NCBI GenBank assembly: GCA_910580205.1
Contig: CAJTVP010000009.1
Location: 1 to 64,000, forward strand
DNA length: 64,000 bases
From: an uncultured Eggerthellaceae bacterium
GTDB lineage: Bacteria; Actinomycetota; Coriobacteriia; Coriobacteriales; Eggerthellaceae
Reading direction: 5' to 3'
Shown here one piece after another: positions 1-9,002 of this stretch (position 1 is the stretch's first letter; every line of letters starts with the position of its first letter). The notes under the pieces are model-generated. The model was not told the origin of the DNA and did not search any database. It saw only the letters and a program-made list of their open reading frames with translations. The position numbers and the translations under genes are program-made.

Positions 1-215
1 GATGCCGCAGACGAAGCGCACCGCAATGGCGGCGCGGGCCCGCAGGGTCCCGGCGGCCTTGCGCCACGCGCCCCCATCCAGATCTGCGGCATGGGGTCGC
101 ACCGGGACGGCGGGGGTGTCGCGCCGATTCGCGGAGGCAAGAAAAATCGTGGTAAAACCCACCACGATTTTTCGCAGCCGTAGTCTTAGGCGCGAGTGGC
201 CCCGGCGCCTCGGTT
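1..215. repeat. Dispersed repeat C, copy 1, with a terminator-like stem-loop
   Basis: This gene-free stretch shares its right half with 24360-24535: the words GTGTCGCGCCGATTCGCGG and GTCTTAGGCGCGAGTG occur in both. Between them lies a 12-bp stem with a 7-base loop (arms 142-153 and 161-172) that ends in a T-run and starts with an A-run, so it could stop transcription from either side. An open frame across this stretch has no ribosome site and is not believed. Together with 216-336 this fills the gap before ispD. Confidence 0.7.
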
Positions 216-273
216 CGCCACGAACACGACAATACCCTACCCCCTCTTCCCGCCGTCGTCCGGTTACGGTTCC

Positions 274-303
274 CAGATAGCCTCACACCCAAAACGCTAT
301 AAT
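274..303 (+). promoter_or_regulatory. Candidate promoter of ispD-ispF-cysS
   Basis: A perfect TATAAT lies at 298-303, 34 bases before the ispD ATG. The -35 region (about 274-279, CAGATA) is poor, so the call rests mainly on the -10 hexamer and its position. Confidence 0.45.
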
Positions 304-336
304 CCTCAACACAGTCTCAACGAAGAGGAAGAGCCC

Positions 337-1182
337 ATGCCGCAGACCATAGACCCCGTCTTCACCCCGGAAACCCTGCGCGCGCCGGAGCTTCTGTCTC
401 AAATGCTCAACAGCGGCACAGACACGCTGCCCACCCTCCAGCTTTCCGGCCAAGTGGACAAGGATCCGAAGACCGCGGCCATCATCCTGGCCGGCGGCAC
501 AGGGGAGCGCTTCGGCCGCGAAGGCGGCAAGCAGCTGGTGGAGATCGCAGGCAAGCCCATCCTCACCTGGTCCGCTGAAGCCTTCGACGCGGTGGGCGAT
601 ATCGGCCTGATCGTGCTCGTCTGCCCGGCAGACCGCCAAGAGGAATACCTCAAACGGGCCGTGGATCCCTTCCCATTCGCCACTCCGGTCGTGGTGGCGC
701 CGGCGGGCAACATTCGCCAGGAATCCGCGTTCTCCGGCCTGGAAGCAGTGCCGGACACCTTCGAGTTCGTCGTTCTGCACGATGGGGCTCGCCCTCTCAT
801 CACCCCAGACCTCGTCTTGCACACCATCAACACCGTGAAGGGCAATCTGGATGCCGACGGCGCGGTGGTGGCCCATCCGGCCATCGACACGCTCAAGATC
901 GTCGAAGATGGCGTGATCGCCGGCACTCCCGATCGCCGCGTGTTCTGGAACGCTCAAACGCCGCAGGTCTTCCGCACGGGCATCTACCGTCGCGCCCACA
1001 TCTCCGCGCTCTCCGACGGCTTCGTCGGCACGGACGACTCCTCCTTGATAGAGCGTTTGGGCGGTCGCGTCCTGGTGGTGGAAGGCAAACGCGACAACAT
1101 CAAGCTGACCGTCCCTGAGGACTTGACGCTTCTGGCTTCAGCTGTGCGCACCATGCTTTCCGACGACGATCTGGCGGGGTAG
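337..1182 (+). CDS. ispD: 2-C-methyl-D-erythritol 4-phosphate cytidylyltransferase
   Basis: IspD transfers CMP from CTP to methylerythritol phosphate, the third step of the non-mevalonate isoprenoid pathway in the cytosol. The CTP-binding signature LAGGTGERFG lies near residues 51-60 and the family motif HDGARP begins at H148. The start is the ATG at 337, which follows a purine-rich ribosome site (GAAGAGGAAGAG). This gives 281 residues, about 45 more at the N-terminus than usual because the nucleotide-binding strand normally begins the protein; a later Met at 403 has no ribosome site. The next pathway gene but one, ispF, begins 3 bases after the stop, so the two are co-translated. Confidence in family is high; the N-terminal extension is the only oddity. 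Confidence 0.95.
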   Translation: MPQTIDPVFTPETLRAPELLSQMLNSGTDTLPTLQLSGQVDKDPKTAAIILAGGTGERFGREGGKQLVEIAGKPILTWSAEAFDAVGDIGLIVLVCPADRQEEYLKRAVDPFPFATPVVVAPAGNIRQESAFSGLEAVPDTFEFVVLHDGARPLITPDLVLHTINTVKGNLDADGAVVAHPAIDTLKIVEDGVIAGTPDRRVFWNAQTPQVFRTGIYRRAHISALSDGFVGTDDSSLIERLGGRVLVVEGKRDNIKLTVPEDLTLLASAVRTMLSDDDLAG

Positions 1183-1185
1183 CCC

Positions 1186-1674
1186 ATGGCTGACCGCATC
1201 GGATTCGGCGTGGACGTCCATGCCTTCGCGGAAGGCCGCCGCTTCATCCTGGGCGGCGTGGACATCCCGCACTCCCGCGGGCTGGCAGGTCACTCGGATG
1301 CCGATGTGCTGGCTCACGCGGTGGCCGACGCCATCCTCTCTGCCGCGCGACTGGGGGATATCGGGCGCCTCTTCCCAGATACCGACCCCAGCTTCAAAGA
1401 TGCAGATTCGCTGGTGCTTTTGGCGAAAGCCGTCGAAGAGGTGCGCAAGGCCGGGTTCGCTGTGGTGGACGTGGACTGCACCGTGGCCTGCCAAGCGCCC
1501 AAGCTCTCTCCGCATCGGGACCAGATGCGCTCCAACTTGGCGAAGGCGTTGGGCATCCCCGTTGAGAACGTGGGCGTGAAAGCCACAACCACTGAGCGTC
1601 TGGGCTTCGAAGGTCGCGAAGAGGGCGTTTCGGCCTACGCCGTCTGTTTGCTGGATCGCCGCAAAACCGCATGA
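1186..1674 (+). CDS. ispF: 2-C-methyl-D-erythritol 2,4-cyclodiphosphate synthase
   Basis: IspF cyclises CDP-methylerythritol 2-phosphate to the 2,4-cyclodiphosphate and releases CMP. The 162-residue length is normal. The divalent-metal ligands are visible as D10 and H12 (in FGVDVHAF) and H44 (in SDADVLAHA), and the C-terminal family signature TTTERLGFEGREEG is intact. It sits immediately after ispD, in the order seen in many actinobacteria and firmicutes, and 41 bases before cysS; the three genes look like one operon driven from the promoter before ispD. Nothing is unusual. Confidence 0.96.
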   Translation: MADRIGFGVDVHAFAEGRRFILGGVDIPHSRGLAGHSDADVLAHAVADAILSAARLGDIGRLFPDTDPSFKDADSLVLLAKAVEEVRKAGFAVVDVDCTVACQAPKLSPHRDQMRSNLAKALGIPVENVGVKATTTERLGFEGREEGVSAYAVCLLDRRKTA

Positions 1675-1715
1675 TGCCGCTCTTCGCTTGAGAGAGCGCA
1701 AAGAAAGGACACGCT

Positions 1716-3215
1716 ATGATCCGCCTGTACGACACGCGTCAACGCAAAAAAGTGGAGTTCGTCCCGCGCACGCCTGGAAAGGTGAGCATGTATGTGTGCG
1801 GCCCGACGGTCTACAACCGCATCCACATCGGCAACGCGCGCACGTTCATCTCCTTTGATATGATCCGCCGCTATCTGGAGTGGCGCGGATTCGAAGTGAC
1901 GTTCGTGCAGAACGTGACGGACGTGGACGACAAGATCATCAACCGCGCAGCCGAAGAGGGGCGCACGGCGGCGGAGGTGGCTGCGGAATACACGGAGCTG
2001 TTCATCCAGGATATGCACGCGGCGGGCGTGGCGGACCCCACCATCCGCCCGAAAGCCACCGAAGAGATACCGGCCATGATCAGCCTGGTGGAATCGCTCA
2101 TCGAGAAGGGCCATGCCTACGTGGTGGACGGCGATGTGTACTTCTCCGTGCGGTCCGACCCGCGCTACGGCACGCTTTCCGGACGGAACGTGGATGAGAT
2201 GGAAAGCGGGCACCGCGAACTGCGCGCTGACGGCCAAGGACTTGAGGACCGCAAGCAGGACCCGCTGGATTTCGCGTTGTGGAAAGCGGCGAAGCCGGGC
2301 GAGCCCGCGTGGGAATCCCCCTGGGGCCAAGGGCGTCCGGGCTGGCACATCGAATGCTCCGCTATGTCCCACAAATATCTGGGGCTGCCCTTCGACATCC
2401 ACGGCGGCGGGCAGGACCTGGTCTTCCCGCACCACGAGAACGAGCGCGCGCAGTCCGAATGCGGTTGCGGCACCACGTTCGCGAACTACTGGATGCACTC
2501 CGGGATGCTGCAGATCAACTCCGAGAAGATGAGCAAATCCTTGGGCAACTTCCTGCTGTTGCACGAAGTCCTTGAGGATGCTCGCCCACAGGCGCTCCGG
2601 ATGCTGACGCTGCAAACCCATTACCGCTCTCCGCTGGATTTCTCCGTGGAGCGCATGGATGAGGCGAACGCCGCGCTCACGCGCGTAGAGAATGCGCTTT
2701 CGGCAGCGGATTGGGCGTGTTCGAACGCCACGGATGGCGCGCCGGATGCCTTGGACGGAGTCGCCCTTCGCGAACAGGCCGCAGCATGCCAAGAGGCGTT
2801 CACCACCGCTATGGATGACGACTTCAACGCTCCTGCCGCCTTGGGCGCCATCTTCACGCTGGTGGGCCAGCTGAACACGGCGCTGGCGGATGCGTCGCTC
2901 TCCCTGGCGAATGCCGAGGCGGTGGTGTGCGCCACGGATGCCATCCGCGAATTGCTGGCTGTGTTGGGGATCGCCCTGGCTGAGGATGAGGGCGCTGCGA
3001 ATTACCCTGCTGAAGTAGTGCCGCTGGCAGCCGACCTTGCAGGTTACGGTGGCGAAGATGCCATGGAGGCCGTGGAAGCGCTGCTGGAAGCGCGGGCGCA
3101 GGCGCGGGCCGAAAAGGATTGGAGCCGCGCCGATGCCGTGCGCGACGGGCTCATCGGGTTGGGTTTCGTGATCGAAGACACGCCCCAAGGCGCGAAGGTG
3201 ACCTACGAGGGATAA
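1716..3215 (+). CDS. cysS: Cysteine--tRNA ligase
   Basis: Class I aminoacyl-tRNA synthetase that charges tRNA-Cys. The first zinc-ligand Cys is C28 in MYVCGPTVYN, the HIGH-type ATP motif is HIGN (residues 37-40), and the KMSKS loop reads SEKMSKSLGN. The 499-residue length fits bacterial CysRS with its DALR-type anticodon domain at the C-terminus. The ATG at 1716 follows AAAGAAAGGA. The conserved order ispD-ispF-cysS suggests co-transcription. Its 3' end faces the minus-strand symporter gene, and repeat A lies between the two convergent genes. Confidence 0.96.
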   Translation: MIRLYDTRQRKKVEFVPRTPGKVSMYVCGPTVYNRIHIGNARTFISFDMIRRYLEWRGFEVTFVQNVTDVDDKIINRAAEEGRTAAEVAAEYTELFIQDMHAAGVADPTIRPKATEEIPAMISLVESLIEKGHAYVVDGDVYFSVRSDPRYGTLSGRNVDEMESGHRELRADGQGLEDRKQDPLDFALWKAAKPGEPAWESPWGQGRPGWHIECSAMSHKYLGLPFDIHGGGQDLVFPHHENERAQSECGCGTTFANYWMHSGMLQINSEKMSKSLGNFLLLHEVLEDARPQALRMLTLQTHYRSPLDFSVERMDEANAALTRVENALSAADWACSNATDGAPDALDGVALREQAAACQEAFTTAMDDDFNAPAALGAIFTLVGQLNTALADASLSLANAEAVVCATDAIRELLAVLGIALAEDEGAANYPAEVVPLAADLAGYGGEDAMEAVEALLEARAQARAEKDWSRADAVRDGLIGLGFVIEDTPQGAKVTYEG

Positions 3216-3224
3216 ACATGCCAG

Positions 3225-3443
3225 GTGCAACAAACGCGCTTCGCCTGCGGATCGCCGCATATATAAAAAGAGCCGCGGAAACAGACAAAGACAGCGAGGG
3301 TTCCCAGGGCGCCTGAGATTGGCCCGTCATGCGGCCGAGCAGCCTTCGCGCTGTGAGGGAAAGCATGAAAGGGCCAAGATCAGGTGCCATTGGGAAGCCG
3401 CAGCGTCAATTCATTACGTGGTCCGCGCAGCGGCCACGTAATC
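3225..3443 (-). repeat. Dispersed repeat A, copy 1, between convergent genes
   Basis: Read on the minus strand this stretch matches 59866-60060 and 23750-23900 over about 200 bases, including GAATTGACGCTGCGGCTTCC and CCTGGGAACCCTCGCTG. Its minus-strand 5' end is a stem-loop with arms ATTACGTGG and CCACGTAAT (about 3414-3443) that overlaps the 3' end of the symporter gene and could end its transcript. No protein in it is believable. Confidence 0.75.
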
Positions 3444-4911
3444 ACATGGACTTCCAATCCGAATGATCGTCCACGCGCGGGGCCATGTCCTCCTCGATCC
3501 CATTCGCCGCTTTCAACCGACGGAAGTAATCCTTCGTCTCCTTCACGACCACGCCTGAGAGCACGATGAGCGCGATCATGTTCGGCACCGCCATGCACGC
3601 GTTGAAGATGTCTGCGATGGTCCACACGGCGGACACGGTCATATACGGGCCGATGAACACCGCGGCGATGTACAGCCAGCGGTAGACTTGCACGGCCTTC
3701 ATGGAGCCGCCGCTGAAATACTCCAGGCAGCGCTCGCCGTAGTAGTCCCAGCCCAGGATGGTGGTGAACCCAAACAGCGCCAGGCAGAGCATCATGATGA
3801 ACGCGACCACATCCCCGCTCAAGAACGGAAGGCCGCTCTGGAACGCCGCCGTGGTCACCGCCGCGCCTTCAAGGCCAGGCACCTGGTACGCGCCGGTCAT
3901 CACGATGGCAAGGCCGGTCATGGAGCACACGACGATGGTGTCCATGAACGTGCCCGTCATGGAGATGAGGCCCTGGCGCACCGGCTCGTTCGTCTTCGCC
4001 GCTGCCGCTGCGATAGGCGCGGAGCCCAGACCGGCTTCATTGGAGAAGATGCCGCGCGCGATGCCCTTCTGCATGGCGATGATGATGGCGCCCAGCATGC
4101 CGCCCGCTGCTGCCTGGAAGCCGAAAGCGCTCTGCACGATGGTGACCAGCGCCGCCGGCAGCGCCGTGATGTTCGCGCCGATCAGCAGAATGGAAAAGCC
4201 CACGTAGATGACCACCATGGCCGGGATGATGCGCTCGGACACGCCCGCGATGCGGCGCAGGCCGCCGATGAGCACGAGCCCAACGAGCACCGCCAGCACG
4301 AGCGAGCCGATGATGGTCACGATGGAATAATCCATGCCGAACAGGCTGACCGTGTTCGCTTTCTCCGGATCGAAGAAGCCAGTGATGGCACTGGAGATGG
4401 AGTTCACCTGCGTGAACGTGCCGATCCCGAAGAGTCCCACGCACATGCCGAAGAACGCGAACAGCTTCGCGAGCCATTTCCACCGGAGGCCCATGCCGCG
4501 CTCGATATAGTAGAACGGGCCGCCAAGCACGTGATTGTCCTTCTCGATGGTGCGGTACTTCACCGCCAGCAAACCCTCGGAGTACTTCGTGGCCATGCCG
4601 AACAGCGCCGCCAGCCACATCCAGAACAACGCGCCCGGACCACCCGCCACGATAGCGGTGGCCACGCCCACGATGTTGCCCGTGCCGATGGTGGCGGAGA
4701 GCGCTGTGCAGAGCGCGCCGAAAGAGGACACCTCGCCCGCGCCGTTCTTCTCGTTCTTCAGCATGTAGCGCAACGCGCGTCCGAGCTGGGAGAACTGAAG
4801 GCCCTTGAGGCGCAACGTCAGCAGCAGGCCGCCGAACAGGATGAGCACCATGAGGGGCACACCCCAAACGAAATCATCAATGGTTCCCAGGATAGAGTCG
4901 AATGCTTCCAC
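3442..4911 (-). CDS. Sodium:alanine/glycine symporter (AGCS family)
   Basis: Integral membrane carrier that imports a small neutral amino acid with Na+. The protein (489 residues) is hydrophobic throughout with about ten membrane segments and carries AGCS hallmarks such as ALSATIGTGNIVGVATAI and GGPGALFWMW near the N-terminus and KGIARGIFSNEAGLGSAPIA in the middle. The chosen start is the GTG at 4911, preceded by AAAGGAAC; the longer open frame reaching to 5322 is rejected because it runs through the riboswitch. The glycine riboswitch on the same strand just upstream strongly suggests that glycine is the substrate or the signal. Known family members carry alanine or glycine; which one applies here is inferred from the riboswitch. 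Confidence 0.92.
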   Translation of the reverse strand: MEAFDSILGTIDDFVWGVPLMVLILFGGLLLTLRLKGLQFSQLGRALRYMLKNEKNGAGEVSSFGALCTALSATIGTGNIVGVATAIVAGGPGALFWMWLAALFGMATKYSEGLLAVKYRTIEKDNHVLGGPFYYIERGMGLRWKWLAKLFAFFGMCVGLFGIGTFTQVNSISSAITGFFDPEKANTVSLFGMDYSIVTIIGSLVLAVLVGLVLIGGLRRIAGVSERIIPAMVVIYVGFSILLIGANITALPAALVTIVQSAFGFQAAAGGMLGAIIIAMQKGIARGIFSNEAGLGSAPIAAAAAKTNEPVRQGLISMTGTFMDTIVVCSMTGLAIVMTGAYQVPGLEGAAVTTAAFQSGLPFLSGDVVAFIMMLCLALFGFTTILGWDYYGERCLEYFSGGSMKAVQVYRWLYIAAVFIGPYMTVSAVWTIADIFNACMAVPNMIALIVLSGVVVKETKDYFRRLKAANGIEEDMAPRVDDHSDWKSM

Positions 4912-4989
4912 GGGACGTTCCTTTCTGGTCTGATCGCGTTCCTTGCGAACCGCACCAGGAAGGATGCCGTCTTCGGAAAATGCCGTGGG

Positions 4990-5020
4990 AAAGAGGGGCG
5001 CGCTCGAGGAGCGCACGCTC
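4990..5020 (-). terminator. Likely expression-platform hairpin of the glycine riboswitch
   Basis: Directly after the aptamer on the minus strand is a GC-rich hairpin (GCGTGCGCTC, loop CTC, GAGCGCGCCC; one mismatch) followed by CTCTTT. It is a plausible conditional terminator or part of one, but the T-run is weak, so control could be translational instead. Confidence 0.4.
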
Positions 5021-5106
5021 ACTCTGTCCTTTCGCCTGAGAGTTTCAGCTAGCCAGCAGCCAGCTTTGCACCTTCGGCACCCGTGCCACGGGATTCTCCA
5101 GAGGCC
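5021..5106 (-). promoter_or_regulatory. Glycine riboswitch (gcvT-type aptamer)
   Basis: On the minus strand the sequence contains the diagnostic 3' element CTCTCAGGCGAAAGGACAG (about 5023-5043) and the core GCCGAAGGTGCAAAG (about 5064-5078), with a 5' arm TCTGGAGAATCCC (about 5091-5103). These are the conserved blocks of the glycine aptamer. Only one clear aptamer is visible; a degenerate partner may sit at 5107-5150. It lies 110 bases before the symporter start. Glycine riboswitches are known in front of glycine cleavage genes and Na+:glycine symporters. Confidence 0.93.
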
Positions 5107-5171
5107 CCATCCACGTCCTGTTCCGCAAGGTCCAGAACGCTTCCATTGGGGTTCGCGTTTCGTGTGTTCGC

Positions 5172-5201
5172 AGGTTACGACCGCGCGCCGCCGATTGTCA
5201 A
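5172..5201 (-). promoter_or_regulatory. Promoter of the riboswitch-symporter transcript
   Basis: On the minus strand a perfect TTGACA (5196-5201) is separated by 18 bases from TAACCT (5172-5177). It is correctly placed upstream of the riboswitch aptamer and abuts the divergent nitroreductase-like gene. Confidence 0.55.
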
Positions 5202-5227
5202 GTGATTCCGGTGATAGGATGGACGAC

Positions 5228-5992
5228 ATGACTGATGCCACCGCAAACGTCCATTCTGAGGCCTCCCGCGAAGCGCGGCAGTTGGGATTTCGCGAAGGCG
5301 CGCTCACGCCCTTGGAGGCCATCCAAGCGCGACATTCCGTGCGCTCTTATGATGACCGCCCTCTTCCCGACGCAGCCATCAAGATCCTGCGGCAGGCCAT
5401 AGAGTTCGTGAACGAGGAGATGCTGACCGACATCCAGCTGGTTCTGGACGAGCCTGCGGCTTTCGCTGGATTCAAAGGGAAGCGCTTGGGCAAATTCTCC
5501 GGCGTGAGCGATTATTTGGTCATGGTCGGCCCGGAATGCAGCGCTTTGGATGAGGCGCTGGGCTATGGTGGCGAGAAACTGGTGTTGCTGGCGCAGTCCC
5601 TTGGCCTGAACACCTGTTGGGTAGGCGGCACGTATAAGATGGTCCAAGGCCGCTACTCCGTTGACATGGGGCAGAAATTGGCGGCGGTCATCGCCATCGG
5701 ATATGGGACCACCCAGGGCAAGCCGCATTCGTCGAAGGCACCGGAAGAGGTTTGCGCAGGCTACGACCAGATGCCAGATTGGTTCAAAGCGGGCGTGGAT
5801 GCGGCGCTTTTAGCGCCGACGGCGCTCAACCAGCAGAAGTTCCGGCTCTCCCTTGAGGGGCAGGATGAGGACGGGCTGCCGCTCGTGGGGTTGCGCACGA
5901 AGCGCGGCCCCTTCACGAAAATGGATATGGGCATCGCGCGGTGCCATTTCGAGATAGGGGCCGGGGACGCGCCGTTCGGATGGGCAAGCTGA
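5228..5992 (+). CDS. Nitroreductase-family flavoprotein (TM1586-like)
   Basis: A 254-residue protein of the FMN-dependent nitroreductase superfamily, subgroup with a duplicated half as in the TM1586-type proteins. The N-terminal family signature is AIQARHSVRSYDDRPLP and the second half carries VDAALLAPTALNQQKFRLSL. These enzymes use a flavin and NAD(P)H to reduce nitro compounds, quinones or other acceptors; the substrate cannot be read from sequence. I chose the ATG at 5228 because AGGATGG precedes it at proper spacing; an in-frame ATG at 5219 is nine bases earlier. It is divergent from the glycine-controlled symporter and stands alone. Confidence 0.82.
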   Translation: MTDATANVHSEASREARQLGFREGALTPLEAIQARHSVRSYDDRPLPDAAIKILRQAIEFVNEEMLTDIQLVLDEPAAFAGFKGKRLGKFSGVSDYLVMVGPECSALDEALGYGGEKLVLLAQSLGLNTCWVGGTYKMVQGRYSVDMGQKLAAVIAIGYGTTQGKPHSSKAPEEVCAGYDQMPDWFKAGVDAALLAPTALNQQKFRLSLEGQDEDGLPLVGLRTKRGPFTKMDMGIARCHFEIGAGDAPFGWAS

Positions 5993-6533
5993 ACTGATGC
6001 ATGGCTTCACCACAGGCTGCCGCAGCTGCGCTGATGCCGAAGGCGAAGCACACCTTTGCGCGGGAACCACGGGGCCTGCTCCAACCCGGACACTCTTTCG
6101 GACGACGGATGCGCGGGTTACCGTATCTGTTCGCGCGGTTGACCATTGGCACCCAATGGGTGCGACGCGAGCGAAGCGGAGCTAGTCCTATCAGGGCGCT
6201 ACGGGGCTTCCCCTGTTTTATTCAACCTCGGCAGCGTAGCGCGGCCATTGGCCGCCAATGGTCAACCGTGCGAACAGGAAAAAGCAACTTGCGCATCCGC
6301 CGCCCGAAAGATGATCAGGGTCAGAACAGCTTTCGCTATACCCGGCGCAACCGGTCGCCCGTGCAGTGCCCTTGGAATCCGCACGAAGGACGCACTTCGC
6401 TGAATGCCCCGGTCAGCGCCTCATACCAAAATGATGAATCCTGGGATTGCATACCCGTGTAGTGAGGAGCGCCCCACTGCTCCGTGGTTTCCTCTGTTTC
6501 GTTGAGCCAAGAAGGCGCACGAGAGGAGAGGAA
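5993..6533. repeat. Dispersed repeat B, inverted pair (copies 1a and 1b)
   Basis: A 540-base gap with no credible gene. A minus-oriented copy (about 6075-6220, interrupted) and a plus-oriented copy (about 6225-6345) of repeat B face each other: both contain GTGCCAATGGTCAACCG or its close form, GCGAACAG, and GCGCATCCG followed by CGAAAGA. Other copies are at 24114-24290, 60243-60385 and 63625-63790. The last ~130 bases (6400-6533) are unrelated and hold the leader of the molybdoenzyme gene with a strong ribosome site. Confidence 0.65.
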
Positions 6534-9002
6534 ATGGGTGAATTCAAGATGGACAGCGCGACGGCTGCCCAGCGCGAGGATTCAGAATGGGGCTTTTCCG
6601 GAAAGGGCGATCCCGACGCGCAGGATCGCAAGGAAGAATCCATTCTTGAAAAAGAGCGCGACGACATCGGCACGACGAAGGAGGAGAACCAGTTCAACTT
6701 CGGCGCGGGAGAGCGTCCGGAGATGCAGGATTGGAAGCATCCGGGCGAGTGGCAGTACATGGAAGACGGCATGCTGGTCACGCGCACGTCGGTCTGGTCT
6801 GCGCCGGGCTGCCATGAAGGCTGCGGCGTGCTGGTGTACTCTGATCCCGAGACGGGCCGCTTCATCAAGTGCGAAGGCGACCCGGATGACCCGTACAACC
6901 GCGGCGCTCTTTGCCCCCGTTGCCTGGCGTTCAAGCAGGTTGAGTTCCATCCTGACCGCATCCTGTATCCCATGAAGCGCACAGGTGAGCGCGGTGAGAA
7001 CAAGTGGGAGCGCATCTCTTGGGATGAGGCGCTGGAGACCTGCTACCGGGAGTTCCGCCGCATCGCCATGACCTATGGTGGAGACTCCATCCACTGCCTG
7101 CGCGGCACCGCTCGCGACAATCAGTGGCAGGTGGGCCGCATCGCGAACACCATGGGCAGCCCGAACGAATACGGCTTCCTGTCCGGAACCGCATGCTATC
7201 TGCCTCGCTTGTCGCTCATGATCATGACCTATGGCGGCATGCTCATCGCTGACTTCTCCCAGTTCAGCGCTCTTCGCTACGACGATCCTGAGTGGGTGTG
7301 CCCGGAATGCACGATCGTGTGGGGCTGCAATCCCACCATCTCCAACCCGGACTTCTTCATGGGCCACTGGGTGACCGACGCCATGAAGCTGGGGTGCAAG
7401 CTGATCTCCGTAGAGCCCCGCGTGACGTGGCTGGCGGCCCATGCGGACATCCACCTCATGCTGCGTCCTGGCACTGACACGGCGCTGGCGCTGGGCATGA
7501 TCAAGGTCATCATCGACGAAGACCTCTACGACCATGAGTTCGTGGAGAAATGGACCTATGGCTTCGAGGAGCTGGCGGCCCGCGCTCAAGAGACGTCTCT
7601 GGACAAAGTCGAAGAGATGACCTGGGTTCCCAAGGAGAAGATCGTCGAAGCGGCGCGCATGTTCGCCAAGGCGCACCCGGCGAACATCGTTTGGGGCCTG
7701 GCCGTTGACATGCAGTCCCAGGGCACGCCGTGCGCACAGGCCATCGCGGCGCTTTGGACCATCACCGGCAACTTGGATATCCCTGGCGGCATGTGCTATA
7801 CCGCTGCTCCCATGGGCGTCGACCAACCTTCCGCGGGCGCGTGGGGCATCTACGACCTGCTGGATGAAGAGACGCAGAAGAAGCGCGTGGGCTGGAAAGA
7901 GTACCCGATGTACCGCTACGGCCTCACCCAGGCCATGCCGGACATGAGCCTTGAGATCTGCGAAGAGGGCGGCGTGAAGGGCGTCTGGATCCAGACCTCC
8001 AACGGCATCGCGTGCATGAGCTGCGAGACTGACCGCTGGTACAAGGCCATGAAGAAGCCGGAGTTCATCGCGGCGTGCGACGTGTTCATGACGCCCATGA
8101 TCCAGTCCAACGCCGACATCGTGCTGCCGGTGCAGACCTGGGCCGAGAAGCATTCCGTCCGCGCGCACTATTACTTCCTGTCCGCCATCACCGGTGGCTG
8201 CAAGGCGGAAGGCGAAGCGCTTTCGGACTGCGAGATCAACCGCCGTCTGGCGCAGTATTTCGACAATGATGACGAGTTCAACAAGGCCATCAACCGCCCT
8301 GAGGGCAAGCAGCACACCTGGCCGTGGAAGACCGAGGATGAGGTCTACGATGAGATCGTGAAGCCGTCCGGGTTCACCTTCCACGAGCTCATGGAGCAGG
8401 GCCCGGTGTACCAGAAGTACATCTACAAGAAGTACGAGAAGGGCCTCATGCGCCCCGACGGCCAACCGGGCTTCAACACGCCCACCGGCCGCATCGAGTT
8501 CTATTCGACGCTGTTCGAGGCCTACGGCTACGATCCGCTGCCCTACATCGAGGAGCCGGGCATCGGGCCGGTGTCCACGCCGGATCTCTATGAGGAGTAC
8601 CCGCTCATCATGATCACGGGCGCGCGCACCACGTCCTTCTTCCACTCTGAGCATCGCCAGATCCCCTACCTGCGCCAGCTCACGCCTGATCCGTGGGTGC
8701 AGATCAACCCGAAGACGGCGGCGGAGCACAACATCTCTGAGGGCGATTGGGTGTGGATCGAGAACCACCGTGGCCGTTGCCGTCAGCGCGCCCGCGTGAC
8801 CTGGGAGGTTTCCGAGAAGGAGATCGCCGCGAGCCACGGCTGGTGGTTCCCTGAGCAGGATGGCGCTGAGCCCAACCTGTACGGCTTCCGCCAGTCCAAC
8901 ATCAACCAGCTTCTTGCGAACAAGCCCGGCCGCACCGGTTTCGGCGCTGACCTCAAGTGCACCCTTTGCAAGATCTACCGTTGCAGCGAGGAGGATCTGT
9001 AA
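6534..9002 (+). CDS. Molybdopterin oxidoreductase, catechol dehydroxylase/acetylene hydratase-like
   Basis: An 822-residue member of the DMSO-reductase superfamily. The N-terminal signature CHEGCGVLVYSDPETG and GDPDDPYNRGALCPRC, the block GTACYLPRLSLM (C221 sits where a metal-ligand residue is expected), and the C-terminal molybdopterin-binding domain (IEFYSTLFEAYG, RTTSFFHSEHRQIPYLR) place it with acetylene hydratases, pyrogallol transhydroxylases and gut catechol dehydroxylases. There is no Tat signal, so it should act in the cytosol. The usual four-Cys cluster site is altered: C93, C97 and C127 are present, but the first Cys (about residue 90) is Ala, and C130 is extra. The ATG at 6534 follows GAGAGGAGAGG; about 75 acidic residues precede the cofactor region. 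The ferredoxin gene overlaps the stop. Substrate unknown. Confidence 0.88.
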   Translation: MGEFKMDSATAAQREDSEWGFSGKGDPDAQDRKEESILEKERDDIGTTKEENQFNFGAGERPEMQDWKHPGEWQYMEDGMLVTRTSVWSAPGCHEGCGVLVYSDPETGRFIKCEGDPDDPYNRGALCPRCLAFKQVEFHPDRILYPMKRTGERGENKWERISWDEALETCYREFRRIAMTYGGDSIHCLRGTARDNQWQVGRIANTMGSPNEYGFLSGTACYLPRLSLMIMTYGGMLIADFSQFSALRYDDPEWVCPECTIVWGCNPTISNPDFFMGHWVTDAMKLGCKLISVEPRVTWLAAHADIHLMLRPGTDTALALGMIKVIIDEDLYDHEFVEKWTYGFEELAARAQETSLDKVEEMTWVPKEKIVEAARMFAKAHPANIVWGLAVDMQSQGTPCAQAIAALWTITGNLDIPGGMCYTAAPMGVDQPSAGAWGIYDLLDEETQKKRVGWKEYPMYRYGLTQAMPDMSLEICEEGGVKGVWIQTSNGIACMSCETDRWYKAMKKPEFIAACDVFMTPMIQSNADIVLPVQTWAEKHSVRAHYYFLSAITGGCKAEGEALSDCEINRRLAQYFDNDDEFNKAINRPEGKQHTWPWKTEDEVYDEIVKPSGFTFHELMEQGPVYQKYIYKKYEKGLMRPDGQPGFNTPTGRIEFYSTLFEAYGYDPLPYIEEPGIGPVSTPDLYEEYPLIMITGARTTSFFHSEHRQIPYLRQLTPDPWVQINPKTAAEHNISEGDWVWIENHRGRCRQRARVTWEVSEKEIAASHGWWFPEQDGAEPNLYGFRQSNINQLLANKPGRTGFGADLKCTLCKIYRCSEEDL

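Noticed and set aside
2..280. Open frame of 92 codons at the left edge
   Set aside because: Lies in repeat C, has no ribosome site, Arg-rich composition typical of a GC-rich non-coding frame.
1635..3260. 541-codon minus-strand frame opposite cysS
   Set aside because: Complement of a certain gene; His/Arg-rich shadow protein with no family motif.
3688..5052. 454-codon plus-strand frame opposite the AGCS symporter
   Set aside because: Shadow of the symporter gene; it would also run through the riboswitch.
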